Source: an uncultured Prevotellaceae bacterium (lineage in GTDB: Bacteria; Bacteroidota; Bacteroidia; Bacteroidales; Bacteroidaceae). Taken from it: DNA of 64,000 bases. The notes under the pieces are model-generated. The model was not told the origin of the DNA. It did not search any database and saw nothing but the letters and a program-made list of their open reading frames with translations. Position 1 is the stretch's first letter, and each line of letters opens with the position of its first letter. The DNA lies in the NCBI GenBank assembly GCA_900315075.1, contig OMXV01000004.1, positions 1 to 64,000 on the forward strand. The letters run 5' to 3'. Both the position numbers and the translations under genes were made by a program. Of this stretch, positions 1 to 9,700 are shown one piece after another.

Positions 1-158
1 GTATGTCCGCTTATTTTAGCTCTGTTTGCGACCACAAATAATTTTTTCGGACATACACAGGGTATGTCCCTACGACTAATCACTTTTTAAAGTGGGCTCA
101 GTAATAATTTCGGACATACACGGGGTATGTCCCAACGGCTAATCACTTTTTAAAGTGG
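1..158. repeat. Tandem 63-base palindrome-containing repeat
   Basis: Two full palindromes (GGACATAC, 5 bases, GTATGTCC) start at 49 and 112, so the repeat period is 63 bases. A right half-site at 1-8 shows the array begins before the window. Each palindrome is followed by a conserved flank containing ACTAATCACTTTTTAAAGTG (76-95 and its near copy at 139-158). Further palindromes lie at 1026, 1071, 1265, 1307 and, degenerate, at 59683. Confidence 0.85.
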
Positions 159-198
159 ACTCTGTTAATCAGAAAAATCCATAGTCCCTACACAAAAA

Positions 199-225
199 CA
201 TCCGCCTGCATCACGCAGACGGATG
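199..225 (-). terminator. Probable intrinsic terminator, minus strand
   Basis: CATCCG and CTGC pair with GCAG and CGGATG around a 5-base loop, with one mismatch in the stem. On the minus strand the stem is followed directly by TTTTTG. It could end the hsp20 transcript, although it lies about 350 bases after that stop codon with repeat arrays in between. No gene that would use the plus-strand orientation is visible. Confidence 0.5.
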
Positions 226-280
226 AACAAAACCTAATAACCAAATCTCAATCAAAATAACACAAATCAAATTTTATTTA

Positions 281-572
281 GTTGACAAGTTAACGAGTTG
301 ACAAGTTAACAAGCTATTACTGTCTTTGTTGACAAGTTAACAAGTTGACGAGTTAACGAGTTGACAAGTTGACAAGCTATTACTGTCTTTGTTGACGAGT
401 TGACAAGTAAACAAGTTGACGAGTTAACGAGTTGATAAGTTGACAAGCTATTACTCTATTTAGTTGGCAAGTTTTTACTCCTTTAGGTGACTCAAGCGAC
501 CAGCAATTAACTCGTCTACTTGTCTCTCGTTTACTTGTTTCTCATCTACTTGTCTCTCGTCTACTTGTTTAC
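281..572. repeat. Octamer array GTTRACRA with inverted arm
   Basis: Positions 281-476 are in-register octamers such as GTTGACAA, GTTAACGA and GTTGACGA, grouped in three blocks. Each block ends in GCTATTACTGTCTTT or a close variant. From about 509 to 572 the sequence changes to CTCGTCTACTTGTCTCTCG-type units, which approximate the reverse complement of the octamers, so the whole could fold into a long imperfect hairpin. The same octamers recur after the genes ending at 2532, 6131 and 15966. Confidence 0.8.
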
Positions 573-575
573 TCA

Positions 576-1001
576 CTAATCAATCTCAATCTGCCGTGAC
601 AGCTTCACTTTGCTCTCCTCAATCTTCGGCAGGTCGATGGTGAGGATGCCGTCGCTGACCTTGGCACCAATCTTCTCGCGCTCCACATCGTCGGGGAGGA
701 TGAGCGTCTGCTCATATTTGGTGTAAGAGAACTCACGGCGCAGATAGTGCACATTTGCCTTTTCCTCCTTATTGTCGGCCTTCTGCTCCATCTTGATGAC
801 CAAGTTGCCATCATCGTTGATATGTACGAAGAAGTCCTCTTTCTTCAGACCAGGAGCAGCCAGTTCGACGATATATGCCTTGTCACTCTCCATCACATTG
901 ATGGCAGGTGCTGTGCAGTTATGTTTCGGAGCAGGAAACTCCACATTCATCAAGTCCTTAAACAGGTCGGGCAACCAAAGATTTCCATTCATTGTTTTCA
1001 T
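576..1001 (-). CDS. Hsp20-family small heat shock protein
   Basis: This 141-residue protein matches the small heat shock proteins, ATP-independent cytosolic holdases that bind unfolding proteins. The alpha-crystallin domain spans about residues 33-128. Visible marks are the segment LAAPGLKKEDF, the conserved motif DGILTIDLPK and an IxI-type tail (IEID) that in this family docks subunits into oligomers. The start at 1001 is supported by AGGAG at 1011-1015, nine bases upstream, which is a better Shine-Dalgarno site than most genes here have. Two copies of the GGACATAC/GTATGTCC palindrome lie 25-90 bases upstream, within the leader or promoter region. It appears monocistronic. Length and motifs are normal for the family, so the assignment is secure. 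Confidence 0.93.
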   Translation of the reverse strand: MKTMNGNLWLPDLFKDLMNVEFPAPKHNCTAPAINVMESDKAYIVELAAPGLKKEDFFVHINDDGNLVIKMEQKADNKEEKANVHYLRREFSYTKYEQTLILPDDVEREKIGAKVSDGILTIDLPKIEESKVKLSRQIEID

Positions 1002-1025
1002 TGTTATTATCTCCTATATTTGTAG

Positions 1026-1046
1026 GGACATACCCCGTGTATGTCC
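1026..1046. repeat. Palindrome GGACATAC-N5-GTATGTCC
   Basis: A perfect 8-base inverted repeat around CCCGT, 25 bases upstream of the hsp20 start and in opposite orientation to the neighbouring copy at 1071. Confidence 0.85.
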
Positions 1047-1070
1047 ACTATTTTTGTTTTTTAATGATTC

Positions 1071-1091
1071 GGACATACACGGGGTATGTCC
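1071..1091. repeat. Palindrome GGACATAC-N5-GTATGTCC
   Basis: A perfect 8-base inverted repeat around ACGGG. With the copy at 1026 it forms a head-to-head pair separated by 24 AT-rich bases. Confidence 0.85.
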
Positions 1092-1264
1092 CTGCGTTAC
1101 TTCTAACTCCTAATTATCAACTTCCATACCAAGCATAAAACACATGACAATCTGTCGGAAATATGTGTCATAATGTCATTTTTAGCGAAATGATGCCCCT
1201 GTTTTACCGATATTATTAAAATAATTGTGTAATTTTGTAAACTCTTTCGGACACCCCAACGAAG

Positions 1265-1285
1265 GGACATACCCTGTGTATGTCC
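1265..1285. repeat. Palindrome GGACATAC-N5-GTATGTCC
   Basis: A perfect 8-base inverted repeat around CCTGT. It pairs with the copy at 1307 in a head-to-head arrangement like that at 1026/1071. Confidence 0.85.
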
Positions 1286-1306
1286 GAAAATACAAAAAAC
1301 AGTAAT

Positions 1307-1327
1307 GGACATACACGGGGTATGTCC
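1307..1327. repeat. Palindrome GGACATAC-N5-GTATGTCC
   Basis: A perfect 8-base inverted repeat around ACGGG, 81 bases upstream of the capA-like start codon. Confidence 0.85.
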
Positions 1328-1349
1328 CAACAAGCGACTAAGGTAATGT

Positions 1350-1400
1350 CCCTTTAACTACTCTTTAACTCCCTTTTAACTACCCTTTAACTACTTTTCA
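1350..1400. repeat. 11-base tandem, TTTAACTACCC type
   Basis: Degenerate copies of CCCTTTAACTA run up to the start of the capA-like gene. The unit is the reverse complement of the GGGTAGTTAAA unit found at 16492-16557, 15 kb away. Confidence 0.75.
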
Positions 1401-1407
1401 ATTTTCA

Positions 1408-2532
1408 ATGAAATTACCGCAAACCCTTATCCTTTTGGCCACGGTGCTCGTATCGTGCTCTTCGAATGCTCGTACCTCACAAAGTGAAGAAAATCCCATC
1501 GACACCACAGAATACACTGTGACGTTGATTTTCGGTGGCGACCTCATGCAGCACCAGCCACAAATCACGGCTGCGAAAACCGCATCGGGCTACGACTACA
1601 GCGACTGCTTCACACTGATGAAGCCAGAGATAGAGCGTGCCGACTTGGCTATCGCCAACTTCGAGGTGACACTCGGAGGTCCTCCCTACAAAGGCTATCC
1701 ACAATTTTGTGCCCCCGACGAATACCTCTTTGCCATCAAAGAGGCAGGATTCGACGTGCTCACCACCTGCAACAACCACAGCGTAGATACCTATGGCCGT
1801 GGCATCAGCCGCACCATCCAGATGATGGACTCCATCGGTATGCCACACCTCGGCACCTACCGCAACCAGGAGGAGCGCGATGCACAATACCCGTTCATCA
1901 TCGAGCGCAACAACATCCGCATCTGCCTGCTCAACTACACTTACGGCACCAATGGCATCCCCGTGCCCAAACCCTATATCGTGAACGCTCTCGACACTGC
2001 CATCATCGCACGAGACCTGGAGCGAGCAAAAGAACTGAACCCCGACGTCATCATCTGTATGCCACACTGGGGTGACGAATATCATCTGCTGCCCAACGAA
2101 GGACAGAAGCGGCTCGCCAACTGGATGTTTGAACATGGCGTGGACCATATCATCGGTGGACACCCACATGTGGTGGAGCCTATCGAAGTGAGAGAGGGTG
2201 AAGACGGCCGACATCTGTTGGCCTACTCCTTAGGTAACTATATCTCCAACCAGTCGCGACCCAACACCGACGGTGGCACGATGGTGCGCATCACACTCAC
2301 CAAGCGCGAGGACAAAACCACACTCACCGACTGCGGCTACTGCCTCTACTATGTATCGCGACCTGTCAACTCCGGCCGCAAACAATACCGCGTCATCCCT
2401 GCCAGCTATCCCGACGACCAGCTTAATGCCACGGAACGCGCCAAGCGAGCCACCTACATGAAAACCACCCGCGACCTCTTCGCCAAACACAACAAAGGCA
2501 TCGAAGAGTATTTACAGGAGATTAATCATTAG
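1408..2532 (+). CDS. CapA-like metallophosphoesterase-fold lipoprotein
   Basis: This 374-residue protein belongs to the PGA_cap/CapA family, calcineurin-like phosphoesterase-fold proteins first linked to polyglutamate capsule production. Residues 1-17 form a lipoprotein signal with lipobox LVSC (Cys17), so it should be anchored in the envelope. Family motifs are FGGDLM (Asp45), NFEVTLGG, CNNHSVD (Asn122, Asn123, His124), MPHWGDEY and IIGGHPHVV (His252, His254), the expected metal-binding set. Length is normal. No other capsule genes (capB, capC) are nearby, so a capsule role is doubtful. In Bacteroidales such lone CapA-like lipoproteins are common and their substrate is unknown. The family is well supported but the function is open. 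Confidence 0.88.
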   Translation: MKLPQTLILLATVLVSCSSNARTSQSEENPIDTTEYTVTLIFGGDLMQHQPQITAAKTASGYDYSDCFTLMKPEIERADLAIANFEVTLGGPPYKGYPQFCAPDEYLFAIKEAGFDVLTTCNNHSVDTYGRGISRTIQMMDSIGMPHLGTYRNQEERDAQYPFIIERNNIRICLLNYTYGTNGIPVPKPYIVNALDTAIIARDLERAKELNPDVIICMPHWGDEYHLLPNEGQKRLANWMFEHGVDHIIGGHPHVVEPIEVREGEDGRHLLAYSLGNYISNQSRPNTDGGTMVRITLTKREDKTTLTDCGYCLYYVSRPVNSGRKQYRVIPASYPDDQLNATERAKRATYMKTTRDLFAKHNKGIEEYLQEINH

Positions 2533-2865
2533 TTGACAAGTTAACGAGTTAACAAGTTGACAAGGTATTTGCATTTACAGCAGCCACATTATCCCCATTA
2601 ACATCATTTTTTCTCTGTTGACGATAGTTTTGCCATTGCTATAATCTAATCATTTAAAAAAAAATCGCAAAAAAAACACATTATATTAAAAAAAACATTA
2701 TCTTTGCAAATTAGATTAGCAATATTGGCAAGTTGACGAGTAGACACTTTATTTGAGATGGAATAAACTGATGCAGCAGCAGAGGTAATCTCACCCCTAA
2801 CCCCTCACCTCTTACCTCTTACCCCTTACCCCTAATAAACTTATAATCTCAAAATACTAACTGTT
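2533..2865. other. Leader region of the split secreted protein
   Basis: Octamers of the GTTRACRA family follow the capA-like stop (2531-2566). A TATCTTTG minus-7 box lies at 2699-2706 with no clear TTTG upstream. Pyrimidine-rich 7-base units (CCCTTAC, CTCTTAC types) occupy 2795-2835, just before the next start. No gene is seen. Confidence 0.6.
2699..2706 (+). promoter_or_regulatory. Candidate promoter minus-7 box TATCTTTG
   Basis: It matches the Bacteroidetes TAnnTTTG box within a strongly A/T-rich stretch. The minus-33 element is not recognisable. It would give a leader of about 155 bases before the start at 2866. Confidence 0.45.
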
Positions 2866-5800
2866 ATGACAAAAAATCTACGTTTTTATCTATTGACACT
2901 GTTTTGTGCAGTGTTCGGCATGGCGTGGGGTGGTAGCATCACCTTCGCCGACTTAGGCTTAGAGAATGGCGTACAGTACAGCGACCCCTTCGACGGCGGC
3001 GACTTCACCGTCACTTTTTCCGGAGGTGGCAACGATGGCAAGTACTACAACACCGGTACAGGCATCCGCGTCTATGGCGGTGGCAAGATGACCTTCGCCC
3101 CGAAAGAGAGCGGCAAGGTTATCAAGAAGATTGTCGTCACCTACGATGGCACCAACAAGCCCACCGACGCCAATGTGGTGAACGAAGGCACCTACGACCC
3201 TGAGACAGGCACCTGGACCGGCACTTCCGCCCAGGTAGTGTTCACACGCCCATCAGGCAACGGCCATTGGCGCGTGCAGAAAGTTGAGGTGACAGTGGAG
3301 ACTGGTTCTGCCGTCGTACTGCAAGACCCAGAACTGAAATTCGAGCCCTCCTCTGTCAAACTGAATTTAGGAGACGAGTTTAAACCTCCCGTCTTCAGCA
3401 AAGCCACAACGGCAACAGTGACCTTCACCACCGACAATGCTTCAGTAGCCACCGTGAACAACAGTGGCGTGATAGCCTTGGCAGGTGGAGCAGGCGAGGC
3501 CATCATCACTGCCAGCGCACCTGGCAACAGCGAGTATGGAGCAGGCACCGCTACTTGCAAAATCACTGTCAACGACCCCAATGGTCCGGGAACAGAGGGT
3601 AAGCCCTATACCGTGGCACAGGCTCTCGATGTCATCAGCACACTGGCCGACGGTGCCAAGACCTCTGACAAAGTCTATGTAAAGGGTGTGATTTCCAGCA
3701 TCACAGAGGTGAGCACCGAGCACGGCAATGCCACCTACCTCATCAAGGATAATGGCGCAACTAACGAACTGACCATCTTCCGTGGCAAATACCTTGAGAA
3801 TGCCAACTTCACCGCGGAAGACCAAATCAAAGAGGGCGATAACGTCGTGGTATTTGGTCAACTACAGAAATATGTAAGCAATGGTGTAACCACTCCCGAG
3901 ATGGCCCAGGGCAACTACCTCATCTCGATTAATTCCACCACAACACAGAAGGAAGAAGCCGGTCTGGCATGGAGTTCACTGGCTATCACCTATAGCAGCA
4001 GCGACACCAACGTAGCCACCATCGCCGCCAATGGCACCATCACCCTCAAGGCTGCCGGTACTACCACCATCAAGGCAGCCTCTGCCGAGACCGACACCTA
4101 CAAGGCTGGCGAGGCCACCTATACCCTCACCGTGAAAGAGCAGGAGCAGGGCAGTGGCATCACTGGCGACATTGTCTTCAGCGAGTTAAGTCTGCAAAAT
4201 GGTGTCGCATACACCGATCCATTTACTGCTGACAACGGCCAGTTCACCGTAACCTTCGGTGGCGGCGGCAACAACGGTAAATACTATGACACAGGAACAG
4301 GTATCCGCCTTTATGGTGACGGCACCATGACCGTGGAAGCCACTGGTGGCAAGAAAATCACCAAGATTGTTGTTACCTATCACGGTACCAACAAGCCCAC
4401 AGCGACCGATGGCGAAATCGTCGATAGCGGCACATACAACTTTGAAACCGACACTTGGACAGGTTCCGCAGAGAGCGTGACCTTCACACGTCCCTCTGGC
4501 TCAGGCCACTGGCGTATCCAGGCACTCACCGTCACCGTTGAGGGCCAAGGCGGCGTGACAAAGGAGCAGGCTGGTCTGGCATGGAGCGAAGCCACAGCCG
4601 AAGTCACCATCGGTGCCACCAACAATGTGTTCCCAACACTTACCAATCCTCACTCACTGCCCGTGACCTACACCAGCAGTAAAGAGGATGTGGCCACCAT
4701 CGCAGCCGACGGTACTATCACTCTCGTAGGCGAAGGCAAGACCACTATCAAGGCTGCATCGGCAGAGACAGCTAACTACTACGCCGGCAGTGCCACTTAC
4801 GAACTGACCGTAGTTTCTGGCCTAGCCGAGGCTGGCCTGGCATGGAGCACCAATGCCGCAGAGGTATACCTGAACGCCTCCGACAACGAATTCCCCACCC
4901 TGTCGAACCCCAACAACCTCCCTGTGACCTACACCAGCGGCACTAAGAGTGTGGCTACCATCGACGAAAGCACTGGTGAGATTACATTGCTGGCACCTGG
5001 TAAGACCACTATCACCGCCACCTTTGCTGGCGACGACAACTTCAAAGAAGGCAGTGCCCAATATACCCTCACCGTGAAGAACAAAGCCGTGGAAGGCAAC
5101 GATGTATTTGTACTCGTAGAAGATGCCTCCACACTTAAAGCCGACGATGAGATTATCTTTGTGGGAAGTCGCACCGCCAATGAAGTGACCACTTACTATG
5201 GTTTGAGCACTACTCAGAACAGCAACAACCGCGGTGCTGAGATCGTGGAACTGCTCAGCGACGGCACTGTCAAGCCCAACAGCAACGTACAGCGTGGTAC
5301 TTCGGCTGCGACGCAGGCTATATCTATGCCTCCAGTTCATCCGGCAACCAACTGAAGACAAAGACTGAAGCCGACGACAATGCCAAGGCTACCATCGCTA
5401 TCGAAGAAGGCATTGCAACTGTTATCTTCCAAGGCAGCAACACCCGCAACGACCTGCGCTTCAACTACAACGGTGGCACTCCACTGTTTGCTTGCTACGC
5501 CAGTACTAATACCTCGATGCCTAAGGTGCAGATCTTCCGCCGCCAGACCCCTGCCACCAGTGTGGATGTGACCATCGGCTCAACAGGATACGCTACACTG
5601 TACTACAGCAACAAGAACCTGAAGATTCCATCAGGCGTGACAGCTTACACCTGCAAGACCAACGACGGCAAGAAGACCATCGACACTCGCAGCTATACAT
5701 CGGTTATCCCATCCGGTAGCGCTGTAGTACTCAAGGCCAACCCAGGAACTTACACCTTCCAGTTCGCTGCCACCGGTGGTACACCCGCTGCCGACAACAT

Positions 5801-6131
5801 GCTCTGCGGAACAGACAAGGTTGCCGCCCCTGTGGCTCCCGGCGACGGTGAGTACACCTTCTACAAACTCGCCGACGGTGAAAATGGACTTCGCTTCTAC
5901 AAAGTGGAAAATGGCTTCAAGAACGGTGCACACAAGGCATACCTCGCTGTTCCTGCTTCTGTAGCCGCAGATTCCTACAGTTTCGAACTGCCCGACGGCA
6001 TCGAGGACATCACAGTGAACCCAGCCCTTGAAGGCGCCACTGTCTATACCCTCTCCGGCGTGCGTATGAACACCAACAAGTTGCCCGCAGGCATCTACAT
6101 CGTGAATGGAAAGAAGGTGGTAATCAAGTAG
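2866..6131 (+). pseudogene. Large secreted Ig-domain protein, split by frameshift
   Basis: Without the break this would be about 1,088 residues. The N-terminal part (829 codons from 2866) has a signal peptide ending near AWG, then two copies of a ~120-residue beta-rich module (about residues 25-145 and 436-556; shared NGV.Y.DPF and TFTRPSG.GHWR motifs). Between them lies an OB-fold-like stretch (VYVKGVIS), and several Big_2-like Ig domains (VATIAADGTITL) follow. That frame stops at 5355. The other frame, open from 5241, continues the protein from about 5292 (WYFGCDAGYIYA) to a type-IX-secretion-like tail, GIYIVNGKKVVIK, ending at 6131. A one-base deletion near 5290 explains the break; no slippery sequence is visible. 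A recent mutation or a sequence error are both possible. The function is unknown, probably surface adhesion or binding. Confidence 0.75.
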
Positions 6132-6267
6132 TAGTTGACGAGTTGACAAGTTAACAAGTTGACGAGTTATTTGTATTATAAACAACCGAGAGGAGCAAGG
6201 GTGTTCTCACACCTCTTGCCCCTCACCCTTCACAAAACTCATAAACTCAAAAACTTATAAACTAATT
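6132..6267. repeat. Octamer arm plus pyrimidine-rich arm
   Basis: GTTGACGA/GTTAACAA octamers (6134-6166) are followed by a core containing TTTGTATTATAAACAA and then pyrimidine-rich units ending near 6235. This is a member of the mosaic intergenic repeats described in the findings. It lies between the large protein and the small downstream gene. Confidence 0.6.
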
Positions 6268-6435
6268 ATGAAAAAATATATAGCCCCCGAAATCAAGACC
6301 ATAGAGATTGGCGACGTCATGAGTGGTCTTGAAATCAGCGACAGCACGACTGGTGCAGAGCAGCTGGTCAACGAACAGAACTTCGAAATCGAAGAAGATG
6401 AGTCATCCTCTGCTTCTAAGAGCGTCTGGGAGTAA
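6268..6435 (+). CDS. Small acidic protein, MKKYI...VWE type
   Basis: A 55-residue reading frame starts MKKYIAPEIKTIEI and ends SKSVWE. It has a basic first three residues, a short hydrophobic/charged strand-like stretch, then a Ser- and acid-rich tail ending in Trp-Glu. It sits 136 bases after the split secreted protein and is closed by a strong intrinsic terminator 25 bases after its stop. Two similar small genes occupy the same position behind secreted proteins at 10474 and 63032, and that repeated arrangement is the main evidence that it is real. I recall many unannotated Bacteroidales proteins with this pattern. No function can be assigned. It has no obvious signal peptide or membrane segment, and a peptide precursor or an export-associated partner are both possible. 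Confidence 0.72.
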   Translation: MKKYIAPEIKTIEIGDVMSGLEISDSTTGAEQLVNEQNFEIEEDESSSASKSVWE

Positions 6436-6460
6436 GCATCCACTTACACCTTAATTATAC

Positions 6461-6495
6461 AAAACTCTGGCCGGGTTCCCGGCCGGAGTTTTTTT
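6461..6495 (+). terminator. Intrinsic terminator
   Basis: AACTC and GGCCGGG pair with CCCGGCC and GAGTT around a two-base loop, with one mismatch in the stem, followed by seven T. It ends the transcript of the secreted protein and the small acidic protein. Confidence 0.92.
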
Positions 6496-6681
6496 GTCTG
6501 AAAACGTAGAGACATCCCCGACCACGAATTTCTCGAATTCACACGAAAAAACTATCACGAATTTTAGAATTATAGAATTTCAAATCACTTACTGCTATTG
6601 TCACTTCTAACTCATAATATGGTTTTTTAGACGTTAGAAACGAGGCTCTGGACAATAGAATGAAATAAAAGTGATTTTTAT

Positions 6682-6712
6682 TTTGCACTTCATCCGATTT
6701 TTGCTATATTTG
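6682..6712 (+). promoter_or_regulatory. Bacteroidetes promoter, TTTG-N19-TATATTTG
   Basis: TTTG at 6682-6685 and TATATTTG at 6705-6712 are separated by 19 bases, the consensus spacing. Transcription would begin about 6718, giving a 65-base leader for the gene at 6784. Confidence 0.8.
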
Positions 6713-6783
6713 CAGCAAATTCCTGAAAACCACTCAAAAACACCCGATACAATCAGAAAACTATTAACTAAAAAATATTATCT

Positions 6784-9700
6784 ATGAAACAAAATCTACG
6801 ATTATTTATGCTGACGCTGCTATGCGCAGTGTTCAGCAGTGCATGGGGGCAAACCACCATTGCCTCTGGCACGTTTAACGGCAAAAATGGTGTCTATACC
6901 CAAGGGTGGACATACATGGGAGAGCCAACAACAGAACAAAAACGAGATGACTGCGTCCTCGTCTATGAGGGAGAGAATGTCACTTCTCCTACTGTTAACC
7001 TTACGGGCTACGACAAGATTAAGATTCAAATCAAATCGCGCCGTTACGGAAACTTAAGTAACAGTCAGGCTATTATCGACGCAGCAATTGGGGGAACGTC
7101 TGTAGGTACCACTATTGCATCAAACACAAGTGCAACAACCGAATTGGCTCCCATCGAATTTGTACCCACCTCCGACATGACTGCAGTGCAGATAGTATTC
7201 ACCTGCACTAATGCCACCTCGGCAGCTGGTGCCGGTATCAACTCCATCACCATCGTCGGACTCAAAAATAATGACGTTGCCACACCTGTGTTCTCTTTGA
7301 CAGAGGGAACATATACCGAGGAGCAGAGTGTAGCCATCACTTGTGAGACAGAGGGTGCTGACATTTACTACACCATCGACGGCAACGACCCATCAGCAAA
7401 CAGCACTGAGTATAGTCAAGCCATCACTATCTCTGAGACCACCACGCTGAAAGCCATCGCTATTAAGGATGGCGTAAGCAGCGGCATCGCCAGTGCCACT
7501 TATACCATCGTCGGAGAAGAGGTGGTAGAAGACGGTATTTTCGATTTCACTCAGAACCTCACCTACGGCTCAGGCCTGACACCAAGTGGAAGTAATACTT
7601 ATATTGAGGAGCCTCACACCTGGACAGCCGGCAACGTCACACTTGTTACCGACGGTAAATATCGCTACTGGGAGAGAAGCGGCAACAACCAACTACGTAT
7701 TGGTTACTCTACCTCCACACTGACATTCTCCGTACCCGAAGGCAAGGTAATCACTCAAGTTGTATTTACATCAGGCAAATTCACACTTACCACAGAACAA
7801 GGCTCACTCAGCAACAAGACCTGGACAGGCAAAGCCAACACCGTACTTTTCACCACCAGCGGAGGAAACAGTGAGATTGAAACCATCACTGTGACCTATG
7901 GCGATGATGACGGCGAACTGCTTGACCCACAGCTGAGCATTGAGGATGTCAGCCTCTACGACGATACTGAGACACTTGAGATTACAACACTCTCCGACGG
8001 CGAAATCACTTTTACTTATGATCCAGAGGGCGTGGTGGAAATCACATACGACGAGGCAACACACAAATACATCGTCAGCCGCTGCGAAGATGTCTATGAA
8101 GGTAGCACCACCGTTACAGCCGAGCAGGCAGGTACCGACTCTTACGACTCTGCAACAACAACATTCGAAGTAACTGTCTTCAAGAAATCACCCAACGTAA
8201 CCCTCGACGAGCAGTACATCGGCGAGATTGGCAATATCAACATGACGGTGAACACTAGCAAGGACCTTGACTTCTACACAGAGGCAGCAAGTGGATTCTC
8301 CTTCACCTCCAGTGACGAGAGCATCGCCACAGTTGAGATGAATGAGACTAATGACGTGCTCACAATTAATGCCGTGGGCGTGGGAACTGCCACCATTACC
8401 TACACAGGCGAGGAGTCGATGGTCTTCGAGCCAGTAGAACTGACCTTCACCGTGACGGTGAAAGAAGAGGTGGTTGGCCTGAACGGTTGGATTCTCACCG
8501 ACATAGCCGACCTTGCTCCCGGTGATGTATTCGTGATTGTGGGCGCCAATGCCACCGGCAGTTTTGCCATGGCCAACGACAAGGGTGCAAGCGATGCCCC
8601 GACAGCCGTGGCTGTCACTCTGAGCGACGACAAGAGCAAACTCACCAGCGATGTGGCAGACAACATCCGCTGGAATATCAGCGGCAATTCCTCCGGCTAT
8701 ACCTTCTATCCCGACGGTAACACAGCGGCATGGCTGTACTCAACCAAGGACAACAACGGTATGCGCGTGGGAACAGGCGACGCAAAACTCTTCACACTGT
8801 CCACAGAAGGCTATTTAACTGTAACAGTCAACAACGTACTGAGATACGTAGGAATTTATAGTTCTCAGGACTGGAGATCCTACACCAGCATCAATAACAA
8901 CATCAAAAATCAGGAGTTCGCCTTCTATAAGAAATATGGCGAGGAAATCCTTGTTCCAACTATCACGACTGCCATCAATGGACTCACCGTCGATGCTGAT
9001 GGTGATGATGGTACTATAACTGTGACTTATAAGAATTTCGTAGAGGATCCTGAGCCATCTGTCAAATTCTATGAGGCAGACGGAGTAACAGAACTGGAAA
9101 CTGCCCCCGATTGGATTACCATTGAATTCGATGCAGAGAACAATTTGGTTTATTCAATCGAAGCCAACACTGGCGAGGCACGCACAGCCTATCTGAAAGT
9201 ATATGCTAGTGATAGTGAATCGGGAGCAGACATCTTCTCTGGCCTCATTACCATCAACCAGGCAGGATACGTCGCAGATTACGCTAAGATACCATTCGAG
9301 TTCGACGGTGATAACGATGACATCAAAACAACTACCGGTCTTACACAAAATGGACTTGGGAAATACAGTTCCTCTCCAAAACTGAAATTTGATGGTACAG
9401 GCGACTGGATGATTCTGAAACTTGAGGAGCATGCACAGACAGCCCTTTCTTTGTCGTTCGACATCAAGGGCAATCCTGCTGCTGGCAACACCGTGGCCAC
9501 TGGCACCTTCAACGTAATGATTTCTGCCGATGGCGAAACCTATACAGAATTAGCCACTTACACCGAACTGAGTGACACTCAGTCGGAAGCATTCGACCTC
9601 CCCGCCGACATCCGCTACATCAAGTGGATTTACACCACAAAGACATCTGGTAATGTAGGTTTGGGCAACATCGTGGTCATCGCACCCGAGGAAATCGTGG

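Larger units (their letters stand above)
1..575. other. Non-coding repeat region, window start
   Basis: I see no credible gene here. The stretch holds tandem copies of a palindromic repeat (1-158), a hairpin with a T-run on the minus strand (199-225), an array of octamers of the form GTTRACRA (281-476) and a shorter array of roughly the reverse complement (about 509-572). It lies downstream of the minus-strand Hsp20 gene and may form part of its 3' untranslated region. Confidence 0.7.
1002..1407. other. Divergent intergenic region with palindromes
   Basis: This spacer separates the divergently transcribed hsp20 and capA-like genes. It holds four GGACATAC-N5-GTATGTCC palindromes, a TAATTTTG minus-7-like box at 1230-1237 facing the capA-like gene, and an 11-base tandem (TTTAACTACCC type) at 1350-1400 immediately before that gene's start. 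A short reading frame on the minus strand across 1103-1333 is mostly palindrome sequence and is not called a gene. Confidence 0.6.

Noticed and set aside
1..158. Insertion sequence ends
   Set aside because: No transposase is present and the palindromes are tandem, not flanking a coding unit.
281..572. A CRISPR-like array
   Set aside because: Units are contiguous 8-mers without unique spacers of constant length, and no cas gene is nearby.
1103..1333. A 76-codon minus-strand gene
   Set aside because: It consists mostly of palindromic repeat sequence and its predicted protein has no domain or plausible start signal.
1477..2214. Long antisense frame across the CapA-like gene
   Set aside because: The plus-strand frame has clear CapA motifs, and the antisense frame follows from its codon bias.
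5241..5355. Programmed ribosomal frameshift in the secreted protein
   Set aside because: No slippery heptamer or downstream structure was seen, so a simple deletion or a sequence error is more likely.
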